Origin: Prosopocoilus inquinatus | Taxonomy: Eukaryota; Arthropoda; Insecta; Coleoptera; Lucanidae | NCBI GenBank assembly: GCA_036172665.1 | Contig: JAYKNF010000017.1 | Span: 124,001 to 188,000, forward strand | Length of the DNA stretch: 64,000 nucleotides | Direction: 5' to 3' | Part shown: positions 39,001-53,700 of the stretch, piece after piece | Numbering within the stretch: the first letter of the stretch is position 1 | Layout: every line of letters begins with the position of its first letter | Notes under the pieces: generated by a model | The model's input: only the letters and a program-made list of their open reading frames with translations | What the model was told of the DNA's origin: nothing | Databases searched by the model: none | Made by a program: the position numbers and the translations under genes

Positions 39001-42000
39001 CGTATCTCACATCAAAGTTATTGGAGTAAATCGAAACGTCAAATAACATAGTAGCTAAGTAAGGATCGATTAGTTACATCACAGGAACAACGCTAATACG
39101 TGTTGTTTCGTTTAAAACTATTTCCAGCTTCAGTTGCGTCCGAAAACTTCGTATATTACTTCAGAGTTACTGGAGCCCATCCAAACGTCAAATAACATGA
39201 TAGATGAGTAAGGATCGATTAGATACATCACAGGAACAACGATAATGCGTGTTGTTTCGTTTAAAACTATTTCCAGCTCCTGCTGCGTCCGAAAACTTCG
39301 TATCTCACTTCAGATATTCTGGAGCACATCCAAACGTCAGATAACATGATAGATGAGTAAGGATCGATTAGGTACATCACAGGAACAACGCTAATGCGTG
39401 TTGTTTCGTTCAAAACTATTTCCAGCTTCTGCTGCGTCCGAAAATTTCGTGTCTCACATTAGAGTTACTGGAGTCCATCGAAACGTCAAATAACATAGTA
39501 GCTAAGTAAGGATCGATTAGATACATCACAGGAACAACGCTAATGCGTGTTGTTTCGTTCAAAACTATTTCCAGCTTCTGCTGCGTCCGAGAACTTCGTA
39601 TCTCACATCAAAGTTATTGGAGTAAATCGAAACGCCAAATAACATGATGGATGAGTAAGGATCGATTAGATACATCACAGGAACAACGCTAATGCGTGTT
39701 GTTTCGTTTAAAACTATTTCCAGCTTCTGCTGCGTCCGAGAACTTCGTATCTCACATCAGGGATACTGGAGTCCATCCAAACGTCAAATAACATGATAGA
39801 TAAGTAAGGATCGATTAGATACAGCACAGGAACAACGCTAATACGTGTTGTTTCGTTTAAAACTATTTCCAGCTCCTGCTGCGTCCGAAAACTTCGTATC
39901 TCACTTCAGAGTTACTGGAGCCCATCCAAACGTCAAATAACATGATAGATGAGTAAGGATCGATTAGGTACATCACAGGAACAACGCTAATGCGTGTTGT
40001 TTCGTTCAAAACTATTTCCAGCTTCTGCTGCGTCCGAAAATTTCGTGTCTCACATTAGAGTTACTGGAGTCCATCGAAACGTCAAATAACATGATAGATA
40101 AGTAAGGATCGATTAGATACATCACAGGAACAACGCTAGTACGTGTTGTTTCGTTTAAAACTATTTCCAGCTTCTGCTGCGTCCGAAAACTTCGTATCTC
40201 ACTTCAGAGTTACTGGAGCCCATCCAAACGTCAGATAACATGATAGATGAGTAAGGATCGATTAGGTACATCACAGGAACAACGCTAATGCGTGTTGTTT
40301 CGTTCAAAACTATTTCCAGCTTCTGCTGCGTCCGAAAATTTCGTGTCTAACATTAGAGTTACTGGAGTCCATCGAAACGTCAAATAACATAGTAGCTAAG
40401 TAAGGATCGATTAGATACATCACAGGAACAACGCTAATGCGTGTTGTTTCATTTAAAACTATTTCCAGCTTCTGCTGCGTCCGAGAACTTCGTATCTCAC
40501 ATCAGGGATACTGGAGTCCATCCAAACGTCAAATAACATGATAGACAAGTAAGGATTGATTAGATACAGCACAGGAACAACGCTAATGCGTGTTGTTTCG
40601 TTCAAAACTATTTCCAGCTCCTCCTGTGTCCGAAAACTTCGTTTCTCACATTAGAGTTACTGGAGTCCATCCAAACGTCAAATAACATGATAGATAATTA
40701 AGGATCGATTAGATACATCACAGGAACAACGCTAATGCGTGTTGTTTCGTTTAAAACTATTTCCAGCTTCTGCTGCGTCCGAGAACTTCGTATCTCACAT
40801 CAAAGTTATTGGAGTCCATCGAAACGCCAAATAACCTGATGGATGAGTAAGGATCGATTAGATACATCACAGGAACAACGCTAATGCGTGTTGTTTCGTT
40901 CAAAACTATTTCCAGCTTCTGCTGCATCCGAGAACTTCGTATCTCACATCAAAGTTATTGGAGTAAATCGAAACGCCAAATAACATGATGGATGAGTAAG
41001 GATCGATTAGATACATCACAGGAACAACGCTAATGCGTGTTGTTTCGTTCAAAACTATTTCCAGCTTCTGCTGCATCCGAGAACTTCGTATCTCACATCA
41101 AAGTTATTGGAGTAAATCGAAACGCCAAATAACATGATGGATGAGTAAGGATCGATTAGATACATCACAGGACAACGCTAATGCGTGTTGTTTCGTTTAA
41201 AACTATTTCCAGCTTCTGCTGCGTCCGAGAACTTCGTATCTCACATCAAAGTTATTGGAGTCCATCGAAACGCCAAATAACCTGATGGATGAGTAAGGAT
41301 CGATTAGATACATCACAGGAACAACGCTAATGCGTGTTGTTTCGTTTAAAACTATTTCCAGCTTCTGCTGCGTCCGAAAATTTCGTGTCTCACATTAGAG
41401 TTACTGGAGTCCATCGAAACGTCAAATAACATAGTAGCTAAGTAAGGATCGATTAGATACATCACAGGAACAACGCTAATACGTGTTGTTTCGTTTAAAA
41501 CTATTTCCAGCTTCTGCTGCGTCCGAAAACTTCGTATCTCACTTCAGAGTTGCTGGAGCCCATCCAAACGTCAAATAACATGATAGATGAGTAAGGATCG
41601 ATTAGGTACATCACAGGAACAACGCTAATGCGTGTTGTTTCGTTCAAAACTATTTCCAGCTTCTGCTGCGTCCGAAAATTTCGTGTCTCACATTAGAGTT
41701 ACTGGAGTCCATCGAAACGTCAAATAACATAGTAGCTAAGTAAGGATCGATTAGATACATCACAGGAACAACGCTAATACGTGTTGTTTCGTTTAAAACT
41801 ATTTCCAGCTCCTGCTGCGTCCGAAAACTTCGTATCTCACTTCAGAGTTTCTGGAGCCCATCCAAACGTCAGATAACATGATAGACGAGTAAGGATCGAT
41901 TAGATACATCACAGGAACAACGCTAATGCGTGTTGTTTCGTTTAAAACTATTTCCAGCTTCTGCTGCGTCCGAGAACTTCGTATCTCACATCAGGGATAC

Positions 42001-43394
42001 TGGAGTCCATCCAAACGTCAAATAACATGATAGATAAGTAAGGATCGATTATATACAGCACAGGAACAACGCTAATACGTGTTGTTTCGTTCAAAACTAT
42101 TTCCAGCTTCTGCTGCGTCCGAAAACTTTGTATCTCACATCAGAGTTACTGGAGTCCATCCAAACTTCAAATAACATGATAGATGAGTAAGGATCGATTA
42201 GATACATCACAGGAACAACGCTAATGCGTGTTGTTTCGTTTAAAACTATTTCCAGCTTCTGCTGCGTCCGAGAACTTCGTATCTCACATCAAAGTTATTG
42301 GAGTCCATCGAAACGCCAAATAACCTGATGGATGAGTAAGGATCGATTAGATACATCACAGGAACAACGCTAATGCGTGTTGTTTCGTTTAAAACTATTT
42401 CCAGCTTCTGCTGCGTCCGAGAACTTCGTATCTCACATCAGGGATACTGGAGTCCATCCAAACGTCAAATAACATGATAGATAAGTAAGGATCGATTATA
42501 TACAGCACAGGAACAACGCTAATACGTGTTGTTTCGTTCAAAACTATTTCCAGCTTCTGCTGCGTCCGAAAACTTTGTATCTCACATCAGAGTTACTGGA
42601 GTCCATCCAAACTTCAAATAACATGATAGATGAGTAAGGATCGATTAGATACATCACAGGAACAACGCTAATGCGTGTTGTTTCGTTTAAAACTATTTCC
42701 AGCTTCTGCTGCGTCCGAGAACTTCGTATCTCACATCAAAGTTATTGGAGTCCATCGAAACGCCAAATAACCTGATGGATGAGTAAGGATCGATTAGATA
42801 CATCACAGGAATAACGCTAATGCCTGTTGTTTCGTTTAAAACTATTTCCAGCTTCTGCTGCGTCCGAAAATTTCGTGTCTCACATTAGAGTTACTGGAGT
42901 CCATCGAAACGTCAAATAACATGATAGATGAGTAAGGATCGATTAGATACATCACAGGAACAACGCTAATGCGTATTGTTTCGTTTAAAACTATTTCCAG
43001 CTCCTCCTGTGTCAGAAAACTTCGTATCTCACATTAGAGTTTCTGGAGTCCATCCAAACGTCAAATAACATGATAGATAAGTAAGGATCGATTAGATACA
43101 GGACAGGAACAACGCTAATGCGTGTTGTTTCGTTTAAAACTATTTCCAGCTTCAGTTGCGTCCGAAAACTTCGTATCTCACTTCAGAGTTACTGGAGCTC
43201 ATCCAAACGTCAAATAACATGATAGATGAGTAAGGATCGATTAGATACATCACAGGAACAACGCTAATGCGTGTTGTTTCGTTTAAAACTATTTCCAGCT
43301 TCTGCTGCGTCCGAGAACTTCGTATCTCACATCAAAGTTATTGGAGTCCATCGAAACGCCAAATAACCTGATGGATGAGTAAGGATCGATTAGA
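36096..43394 (+). repeat. 49-mer HOR in block A', copy 1
   Basis: This is the counterpart of 1276-8574 at +34,820 bp. The two 1-bp deletions are at 37146 and 41168, and the rare GATGCGTCC is at 36601. With the next unit it makes four copies of the 7,299-bp HOR in the window, arranged as two separated tandem pairs. Confidence 0.9.
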
Positions 43395-46300
43395 TACATC
43401 ACAGGAACAACGCTAATGCGTGTTGTTTCGTTCAAAACTATTTCCAGCTTCTGCTGCGTCCGAAAATTTCGTGTCTCACATTAGAGTTACTGGAGTCCAT
43501 CGAAACGTCAAATAACATAGTAGCTAAGTAAGGATCGATTAGATACATCACAGGAACAACGCTAATACGTGTTGTTTCGTTTAAAACTATTTCCAGCTTC
43601 TGCTGCGTCCGAAAACTTCGTATCTCACTTCAGAGTTGCTGGAGCCCATCCAAACGTCAAATAACATGATAGATGAGTAAGGATCGATTAGGTACATCAC
43701 AGGAACAACGCTAATGCGTGTTGTTTCGTTCAAAACTATTTCCAGCTTCTGCTGCGTCCGAAAATTTCGTGTCTCATATTAGAGTTACTGGAGTCCATCG
43801 AAACGTCAAATAACATAGTAGCTAAGTAAGGATCGATTAGATACATCACAGGAACAACGCTAGTACGTGTTGTTTCGTTTAAAACTATTTCCAGCTTCTG
43901 ATGCGTCCGAGAACTTCGTATCTTACATCAGGGATACTGGAGTCCATCCAAACGTCAAATAACATGATAGATAAGTAAGGATCGATTAGATACAGCACAG
44001 GAACAACGCTAATACGTGTTGTTTCGTTTAAAACTATTTCCAGCCCCTGCTGCGTCCGAAAACTTCGTATCTCACTTCAGAGTTACTGGAGCCCATCCAA
44101 ACGTCAAATAACATGATAGATGAGTAAGGATCGATTAGGTACATCACAGGAACAACGCTAATGCGTGTTGTTTCGTTCAAAACTATTTCCAGCTTCTGCT
44201 GCGTCCGAGAACTTCGTATCTCACATCAAAGTTATTGGAGTAAATCGAAACGCCAAATAACATGATGGATAAGTAAGGATCGATTAGATACATCACAGGA
44301 ACAACGCTAATGCGTGTTGTTTCGTTCAAAACTATTTCCAGCTTCTGCTGCGTCCGAGAACTTCGTATCTCACATCAAAGTTATTGGAGTAAATCGAAAC
44401 GCCAAATAACATGATGGATGAGTAAGGATCGATTAGATACATCACAGGACAACGCTAATGCGTGTTGTTTCGTTTAAAACTATTTCCAGCCCCTGCTGCG
44501 TCCGAAAACTTCGTATCTCACTTCAGAGTTACTGGAGCCCATCCAAACGTCAGATAACATGATAGATGAGTAAGGATCGATTAGGTACATCACAGGAACA
44601 ACGCTAATGCGTGTTGTTTCGTTCAAAACTATTTCCAGCTTCTGCTGCGTCCGAAAATTTCGTGTCTCACATTAGAGTTACTGGAGTCCATCGAAACGTC
44701 AAATAACATAGTAGCTAAGTAAGGATCGATTAGATACATCACAGGAACAACGCTAATACGTGTTGTTTCGTTTAAAACTATTTCCAGCTTCTGCTGCGTC
44801 CGAAAACTTCGTATCTCACTTCAGAGTTGCTGGAGCCCATCCAAACGTCAAATAACATGATAGATGAGTAAGGATCGATTAGGTACATCACAGGAACAAC
44901 GCTAATGCGTGTTGTTTCGTTCAAAACTATTTCCAGCTTCTGCTGCGTCCGAACATTTCGTGTCTCATATTAGAGTTACTGGAGTCCATCGAAACGTCAA
45001 ATAACATAGTAGCTAAGTAAGGATCGATTAGATACATCACAGGAACAACGCTAGTACGTGTTGTTTCGTTTAAAACTATTTCCAGCTTCTGCTGCGTCCG
45101 AGAACTTCGTATCTTACATCAGGGATACTGGAGTCCATCCAAACGTCAAATAACATGATAGATAAGTAAGGATCGATTAGATACAGCACAGGAACAACGC
45201 TAATACGTGTTGTTTCGTTTAAAACTATTTCCAGCCCCTGCTGCGTCCGAAAACTTCGTATCTCACTTCAGAGTTACTGGAGCCCATCCAAACGTCAAAT
45301 AACATGATAGATGAGTAAGGATCGATTAGGTACATCACAGGAACAACGCTAATGCGTGTTGTTTCGTTCAAAACTATTTCCAGCTTCTGCTGCGTCCGAA
45401 AATTTCGTGTCTCACATTAGAGTTACTGGAGTCCATCGAAACGTCAAATAACATAGTAGCTAAGTAAGGATCGATTAGATACATCACAGGAACAACGCTA
45501 ATACGTGTTGTTTCGTTTAAAACTATTTCCAGCTTCTGCTGCGTCTGAAAACTTCGTATCTCACTTCAGAGTTGCTGGAGCCCATCCAAACGTCAAATAA
45601 CATGATAGATAAGTAAGGATCGATTAGATACATCACAGGAACAACGCTAATGCGTGTTGTTTCATTTAAAACTATTTCCAGCTTCTACTGCGTCCGAGAA
45701 CTTCGTATCTCACATCAGAGTTACTAGAGTCCATCGAAACGTCAAATAACATGATAGATAAGTAAGGATCGATTAGATACATCACAGGAACAACGCTAGT
45801 ACGTGTTGTTTCGTTTAAAACTATTTCCAGCTTCTGCTGCGTCCGAAAACTTCGTATCTCACTTCAGAGCTACTTGAGCCCATCCAAAAGCCAAATAACA
45901 TGATAGATGAGTAAGGCTCGATTAGATACATCACAGGAACAACGCTAATGCGTGTTGTTTCATTTAAAACTATTTCCAGCGTCTGCTGCGTCCGAGAACT
46001 TCGTATCTCACATCAGGGATACTGGAGTCCATCCAAACGTCAAATAACATGATAGATAAGTAAGGATCGATTAGATACATCACAGGAACAACGCTAATGC
46101 GTGTTGTTTCGTTTAAAACTATTTCCAGCTTCTGCTGCGTCCGAGAACTTCGTATCTCACATCAAAGTTATTGGAGTCCATCGAAACGCCAAATAACCTG
46201 ATGGATGAGTAAGGATCGATTAGATACATCACAGGAACAACGCTAATGCGTGTTGTTTCGTTCAAAACTATTTCCAGCTTCTGCTGCATCCGAGAACTTC

Positions 46301-49300
46301 GTATCTCACATCAAAGTTATTGGAGTAAATCGAAACGTCAAATAACATAGTAGCTAAGTAAGGATCGATTAGTTACATCACAGGAACAACGCTAATACGT
46401 GTTGTTTCGTTTAAAACTATTTCCAGCTTCAGTTGCGTCCGAAAACTTCGTATATTACTTCAGAGTTACTGGAGCCCATCCAAACGTCAAATAACATGAT
46501 AGATGAGTAAGGATCGATTAGATACATCACAGGAACAACGATAATGCGTGTTGTTTCGTTTAAAACTATTTCCAGCTCCTGCTGCGTCCGAAAACTTCGT
46601 ATCTCACTTCAGATATTCTGGAGCACATCCAAACGTCAGATAACATGATAGATGAGTAAGGATCGATTAGGTACATCACAGGAACAACGCTAATGCGTGT
46701 TGTTTCGTTCAAAACTATTTCCAGCTTCTGCTGCGTCCGAAAATTTCGTGTCTCACATTAGAGTTACTGGAGTCCATCGAAACGTCAAATAACATAGTAG
46801 CTAAGTAAGGATCGATTAGATACATCACAGGAACAACGCTAATGCGTGTTGTTTCGTTCAAAACTATTTCCAGCTTCTGCTGCGTCCGAGAACTTCGTAT
46901 CTCACATCAAAGTTATTGGAGTAAATCGAAACGCCAAATAACATGATGGATGAGTAAGGATCGATTAGATACATCACAGGAACAACGCTAATGCGTGTTG
47001 TTTCGTTTAAAACTATTTCCAGCTTCTGCTGCGTCCGAGAACTTCGTATCTCACATCAGGGATACTGGAGTCCATCCAAACGTCAAATAACATGATAGAT
47101 AAGTAAGGATCGATTAGATACAGCACAGGAACAACGCTAATACGTGTTGTTTCGTTTAAAACTATTTCCAGCTCCTGCTGCGTCCGAAAACTTCGTATCT
47201 CACTTCAGAGTTACTGGAGCCCATCCAAACGTCAAATAACATGATAGATGAGTAAGGATCGATTAGGTACATCACAGGAACAACGCTAATGCGTGTTGTT
47301 TCGTTCAAAACTATTTCCAGCTTCTGCTGCGTCCGAAAATTTCGTGTCTCACATTAGAGTTACTGGAGTCCATCGAAACGTCAAATAACATGATAGATAA
47401 GTAAGGATCGATTAGATACATCACAGGAACAACGCTAGTACGTGTTGTTTCGTTTAAAACTATTTCCAGCTTCTGCTGCGTCCGAAAACTTCGTATCTCA
47501 CTTCAGAGTTACTGGAGCCCATCCAAACGTCAGATAACATGATAGATGAGTAAGGATCGATTAGGTACATCACAGGAACAACGCTAATGCGTGTTGTTTC
47601 GTTCAAAACTATTTCCAGCTTCTGCTGCGTCCGAAAATTTCGTGTCTAACATTAGAGTTACTGGAGTCCATCGAAACGTCAAATAACATAGTAGCTAAGT
47701 AAGGATCGATTAGATACATCACAGGAACAACGCTAATGCGTGTTGTTTCATTTAAAACTATTTCCAGCTTCTGCTGCGTCCGAGAACTTCGTATCTCACA
47801 TCAGGGATACTGGAGTCCATCCAAACGTCAAATAACATGATAGACAAGTAAGGATTGATTAGATACAGCACAGGAACAACGCTAATGCGTGTTGTTTCGT
47901 TCAAAACTATTTCCAGCTCCTCCTGTGTCCGAAAACTTCGTTTCTCACATTAGAGTTACTGGAGTCCATCCAAACGTCAAATAACATGATAGATAATTAA
48001 GGATCGATTAGATACATCACAGGAACAACGCTAATGCGTGTTGTTTCGTTTAAAACTATTTCCAGCTTCTGCTGCGTCCGAGAACTTCGTATCTCACATC
48101 AAAGTTATTGGAGTCCATCGAAACGCCAAATAACCTGATGGATGAGTAAGGATCGATTAGATACATCACAGGAACAACGCTAATGCGTGTTGTTTCGTTC
48201 AAAACTATTTCCAGCTTCTGCTGCATCCGAGAACTTCGTATCTCACATCAAAGTTATTGGAGTAAATCGAAACGCCAAATAACATGATGGATGAGTAAGG
48301 ATCGATTAGATACATCACAGGAACAACGCTAATGCGTGTTGTTTCGTTCAAAACTATTTCCAGCTTCTGCTGCATCCGAGAACTTCGTATCTCACATCAA
48401 AGTTATTGGAGTAAATCGAAACGCCAAATAACATGATGGATGAGTAAGGATCGATTAGATACATCACAGGACAACGCTAATGCGTGTTGTTTCGTTTAAA
48501 ACTATTTCCAGCTTCTGCTGCGTCCGAGAACTTCGTATCTCACATCAAAGTTATTGGAGTCCATCGAAACGCCAAATAACCTGATGGATGAGTAAGGATC
48601 GATTAGATACATCACAGGAACAACGCTAATGCGTGTTGTTTCGTTTAAAACTATTTCCAGCTTCTGCTGCGTCCGAAAATTTCGTGTCTCACATTAGAGT
48701 TACTGGAGTCCATCGAAACGTCAAATAACATAGTAGCTAAGTAAGGATCGATTAGATACATCACAGGAACAACGCTAATACGTGTTGTTTCGTTTAAAAC
48801 TATTTCCAGCTTCTGCTGCGTCCGAAAACTTCGTATCTCACTTCAGAGTTGCTGGAGCCCATCCAAACGTCAAATAACATGATAGATGAGTAAGGATCGA
48901 TTAGGTACATCACAGGAACAACGCTAATGCGTGTTGTTTCGTTCAAAACTATTTCCAGCTTCTGCTGCGTCCGAAAATTTCGTGTCTCACATTAGAGTTA
49001 CTGGAGTCCATCGAAACGTCAAATAACATAGTAGCTAAGTAAGGATCGATTAGATACATCACAGGAACAACGCTAATACGTGTTGTTTCGTTTAAAACTA
49101 TTTCCAGCTCCTGCTGCGTCCGAAAACTTCGTATCTCACTTCAGAGTTTCTGGAGCCCATCCAAACGTCAGATAACATGATAGACGAGTAAGGATCGATT
49201 AGATACATCACAGGAACAACGCTAATGCGTGTTGTTTCGTTTAAAACTATTTCCAGCTTCTGCTGCGTCCGAGAACTTCGTATCTCACATCAGGGATACT

Positions 49301-50725
49301 GGAGTCCATCCAAACGTCAAATAACATGATAGATAAGTAAGGATCGATTATATACAGCACAGGAACAACGCTAATACGTGTTGTTTCGTTCAAAACTATT
49401 TCCAGCTTCTGCTGCGTCCGAAAACTTTGTATCTCACATCAGAGTTACTGGAGTCCATCCAAACTTCAAATAACATGATAGATGAGTAAGGATCGATTAG
49501 ATACATCACAGGAACAACGCTAATGCGTGTTGTTTCGTTTAAAACTATTTCCAGCTTCTGCTGCGTCCGAGAACTTCGTATCTCACATCAAAGTTATTGG
49601 AGTCCATCGAAACGCCAAATAACCTGATGGATGAGTAAGGATCGATTAGATACATCACAGGAACAACGCTAATGCGTGTTGTTTCGTTTAAAACTATTTC
49701 CAGCTTCTGCTGCGTCCGAGAACTTCGTATCTCACATCAGGGATACTGGAGTCCATCCAAACGTCAAATAACATGATAGATAAGTAAGGATCGATTATAT
49801 ACAGCACAGGAACAACGCTAATACGTGTTGTTTCGTTCAAAACTATTTCCAGCTTCTGCTGCGTCCGAAAACTTTGTATCTCACATCAGAGTTACTGGAG
49901 TCCATCCAAACTTCAAATAACATGATAGATGAGTAAGGATCGATTAGATACATCACAGGAACAACGCTAATGCGTGTTGTTTCGTTTAAAACTATTTCCA
50001 GCTTCTGCTGCGTCCGAGAACTTCGTATCTCACATCAAAGTTATTGGAGTCCATCGAAACGCCAAATAACCTGATGGATGAGTAAGGATCGATTAGATAC
50101 ATCACAGGAATAACGCTAATGCCTGTTGTTTCGTTTAAAACTATTTCCAGCTTCTGCTGCGTCCGAAAATTTCGTGTCTCACATTAGAGTTACTGGAGTC
50201 CATCGAAACGTCAAATAACATGATAGATGAGTAAGGATCGATTAGATACATCACAGGAACAACGCTAATGCGTATTGTTTCGTTTAAAACTATTTCCAGC
50301 TCCTCCTGTGTCAGAAAACTTCGTATCTCACATTAGAGTTTCTGGAGTCCATCCAAACGTCAAATAACATGATAGATAAGTAAGGATCGATTAGATACAG
50401 GACAGGAACAACGCTAATGCGTGTTGTTTCGTTTAAAACTATTTCCAGCTTCAGTTGCGTCCGAAAACTTCGTATCTCACTTCAGAGTTACTGGAGCTCA
50501 TCCAAACGTCAAATAACATGATAGATGAGTAAGGATCGATTAGATACATCACAGGAACAACGCTAATGCGTGTTGTTTCGTTTAAAACTATTTCCAGCTT
50601 CTGCTGCGTCCGAGAACTTCGTATCTCACATCAAAGTTATTGGAGTCCATCGAAACGCCAAATAACCTGATGGATGAGTAAGGATCGATTAGATACATCA
50701 CAGGAACAACGCTAATGCGTGTTGT
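43395..50725 (+). repeat. 49-mer HOR in block A', copy 2
   Basis: This is the counterpart of 8575-15905. GATGCGTCC is at 43900 and the 1-bp deletions are at 44445 and 48467. It contains the single substitution found between A and A': GCGTCTGAAA at 45541 where block A has GCGTCCGAAA at 10721. The change is a C-to-T at a CpG. As in block A, homology to a third period ends about 32 bp beyond the unit. Confidence 0.9.
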
Positions 50726-53700
50726 TTCGTTTAAAACTATTTCCAGCTTCTGCTGCGTCCGAGAACTTCGTATCTCACATCAAAGTTATTGGAGTCCATC
50801 GAAACGCCAAATAACCTGATGGATGAGTAAGGATCGATTAGATACATCACAGGAACAACGCTAATGCGTGTTGTTTCGTTTAAAACTATTTCCAGCTTCT
50901 GCTGCGTCCGAGAACTTCGTATCTCACTTCAGAGTTGCTGGAGCCCATCCAAACGTCAAATAACATGATAGATGAGTAAGGATCGATTAGGTACATCACA
51001 GGAACAACGCTAATGCGTGTTGTTTCGTTCAAAACTATTTCCAGCTTCTGCTGCGTCCGAAAATTTCGTGTCTCACATTAGAGTTACTGGAGTCCATCGA
51101 AACGTCAAATAACATAGTAGCTAAGTAAGGATCGATTAGATACATCACAGGAACAACGCTAGTACGTGTTGTTTCGTTTAAAACTATTTCCAGCTTCTGC
51201 TGCGTCCGAGAACTTCGTATCTTACATCAGGGATACTGGAGTCCATCCAAACGTCAAATAACATGATAGATAAGTAAGGATCGATTAGATACATCACAGG
51301 AACAACGCTAGTACGTGTTGTTTCGTTTAAAACTATTTCCAGCTTCTGCTGCGTCCGAAAACTTCGTATCTCACTTCAGAGCTACTTGAGCCCATCCAAA
51401 AGCCAAATAACATGATAGATGAGTAAGGCTCGATTAGATACATCACAGGAACAACGCTAATGCGTGTTGTTTCATTTAAAACTATTTCCAGCTTCTGCTG
51501 CGTCCGAGAACTTCGTATCTCACATCAGGGATACTGGAGTCCATCCAAACGTCAAATAACATGATAGACAAGTAAGGATTGATTAGATACAGCACAGGAA
51601 CAACGCTAATGCGTGTTGTTTCGTTCAAAACTATTTCCAGCTCCTCCTGTGTCCGAAAACTTCGTTTCTCACATTAGAGTTACTGGAGTCCATCCAAACG
51701 TCAAATAACATGATAGATAAGTAAGGATCGATTAGATACATCACAGGAACAACGCTAATGCGTGTTGTTTCGTTTAAAACTATTTCCAGCTTCTGCTGCG
51801 TCCGAGAACTTCGTATCTCACATCAAAGTTATTGGAGTCCATCGAAACGCCAAATAACCTGATGGATGAGTAAGGATCGATTAGATACATCACAGGAACA
51901 ACGCTAATGCGTGTTGTTTCGTTCAAAACTATTTCCAGCTTCTGCTGCATCCGAGAACTTCGTATCTCACATCAAAGTTATTGGAGTAAATCGAAACGCC
52001 AAATAACATGATGGATGAGTAAGGATCGATTAGATACATCACAGGACAACGCTAATGCGTGTTGTTTCGTTTAAAACTATTTCCAGCCCCTGCTGCGTCC
52101 GAAAACTTCGTATCTCACTTCAGAGTTACTGGAGCCCATCCAAACGTCAGATAACATGATAGATGAGTAAGGATCGATTAGGTACATCACAGGAACAACG
52201 CTAATGCGTGTTGTTTCGTTCAAAACTATTTCCAGCTTCTGCTGCGTCCGAAAATTTCGTGTCTCACATTAGAGTTACTGGAGTCCATCGAAACGTCAAA
52301 TAACATAGTAGCTAAGTAAGGATCGATTAGATACATCACAGGAACAACGCTAATGCGTGTTGTTTCATTTAAAACTATTTCCAGCTTCTGCTGCGTCCGA
52401 GAACTTCGTATCTCACATCAGGGATACTGGAGTCCATCCAAACGTCAAATAACATGATAGACAAGTAAGGATTGATTAGATACAGCACAGGAACAACGCT
52501 AATGCGTGTTGTTTCGTTCAAAACTATTTCCAGCTCCTCCTGTGTCCGAAAACTTCGTTTCTCACATTAGAGTTACTGGAGTCCATCCAAACGTCAAATA
52601 ACATGATAGATAAGTAAGGATCGATTAGATACATCACAGGAACAACGCTAATGCGTGTTGTTTCGTTTAAAACTATTTCCAGCTTCTGCTGCGTCCGAGA
52701 ACTTCGTATCTCACATCAAAGTTATTGGAGTCCATCGAAACGCCAAATAACCTGATGGATGAGTAAGGATCGATTAGATACATCACAGGAACAACGCTAA
52801 TGCGTGTTGTTTCGTTTAAAACTATTTCCAGCTTCTGCTGCGTCCGAGAACTTCGTATCTCACATCAAAGTTATTGGAGTCCATCGAAACGCCAAATAAC
52901 CTGATGGATGAGTAAGGATCGATTAGATACATCACAGGAACAACGCTAATGCGTGTTGTTTCGTTTAAAACTATTTCCAGCTTCTGCTGCGTCCGAGAAC
53001 TTCGTATCTCACTTCAGAGTTGCTGGAGCCCATCCAAACGTCAAATAACATGATAGATGAGTAAGGATCGATTAGGTACATCACAGGAACAACGCTAATG
53101 CGTGTTGTTTCGTTCAAAACTATTTCCAGCTTCTGCTGCGTCCGAAAATTTCGTGTCTCACATTAGAGTTACTGGAGTCCATCGAAACGTCAAATAACAT
53201 AGTAGCTAAGTAAGGATCGATTAGATACATCACAGGAACAACGCTAGTACGTGTTGTTTCGTTTAAAACTATTTCCAGCTTCTGCTGCGTCCGAGAACTT
53301 CGTATCTTACATCAGGGATACTGGAGTCCATCCAAACGTCAAATAACATGATAGATAAGCAAGGATCGATTAGATACATCACAGGAACAACGCTAGTACG
53401 TGTTGTTTCGTTTAAAACTATTTCCAGCTTCTGCTGCGTCCGAAAACTTCGTATCTCACTTCAGAGCTACTTGAGCCCATCCAAAAGCCAAATAACATGA
53501 TAGATGAGTAAGGCTCGATTAGATACATCACAGGAACAACGCTAATGCGTGTTGTTTCATTTAAAACTATTTCCAGCTTCTGCTGCGTCCGAGAACTTCG
53601 TATCTCACATCAGGGATACTGGAGTCCATCCAAACGTCAAATAACATGATAGACAAGTAAGGATTGATTAGATACAGCACAGGAACAACGCTAATGCGTG

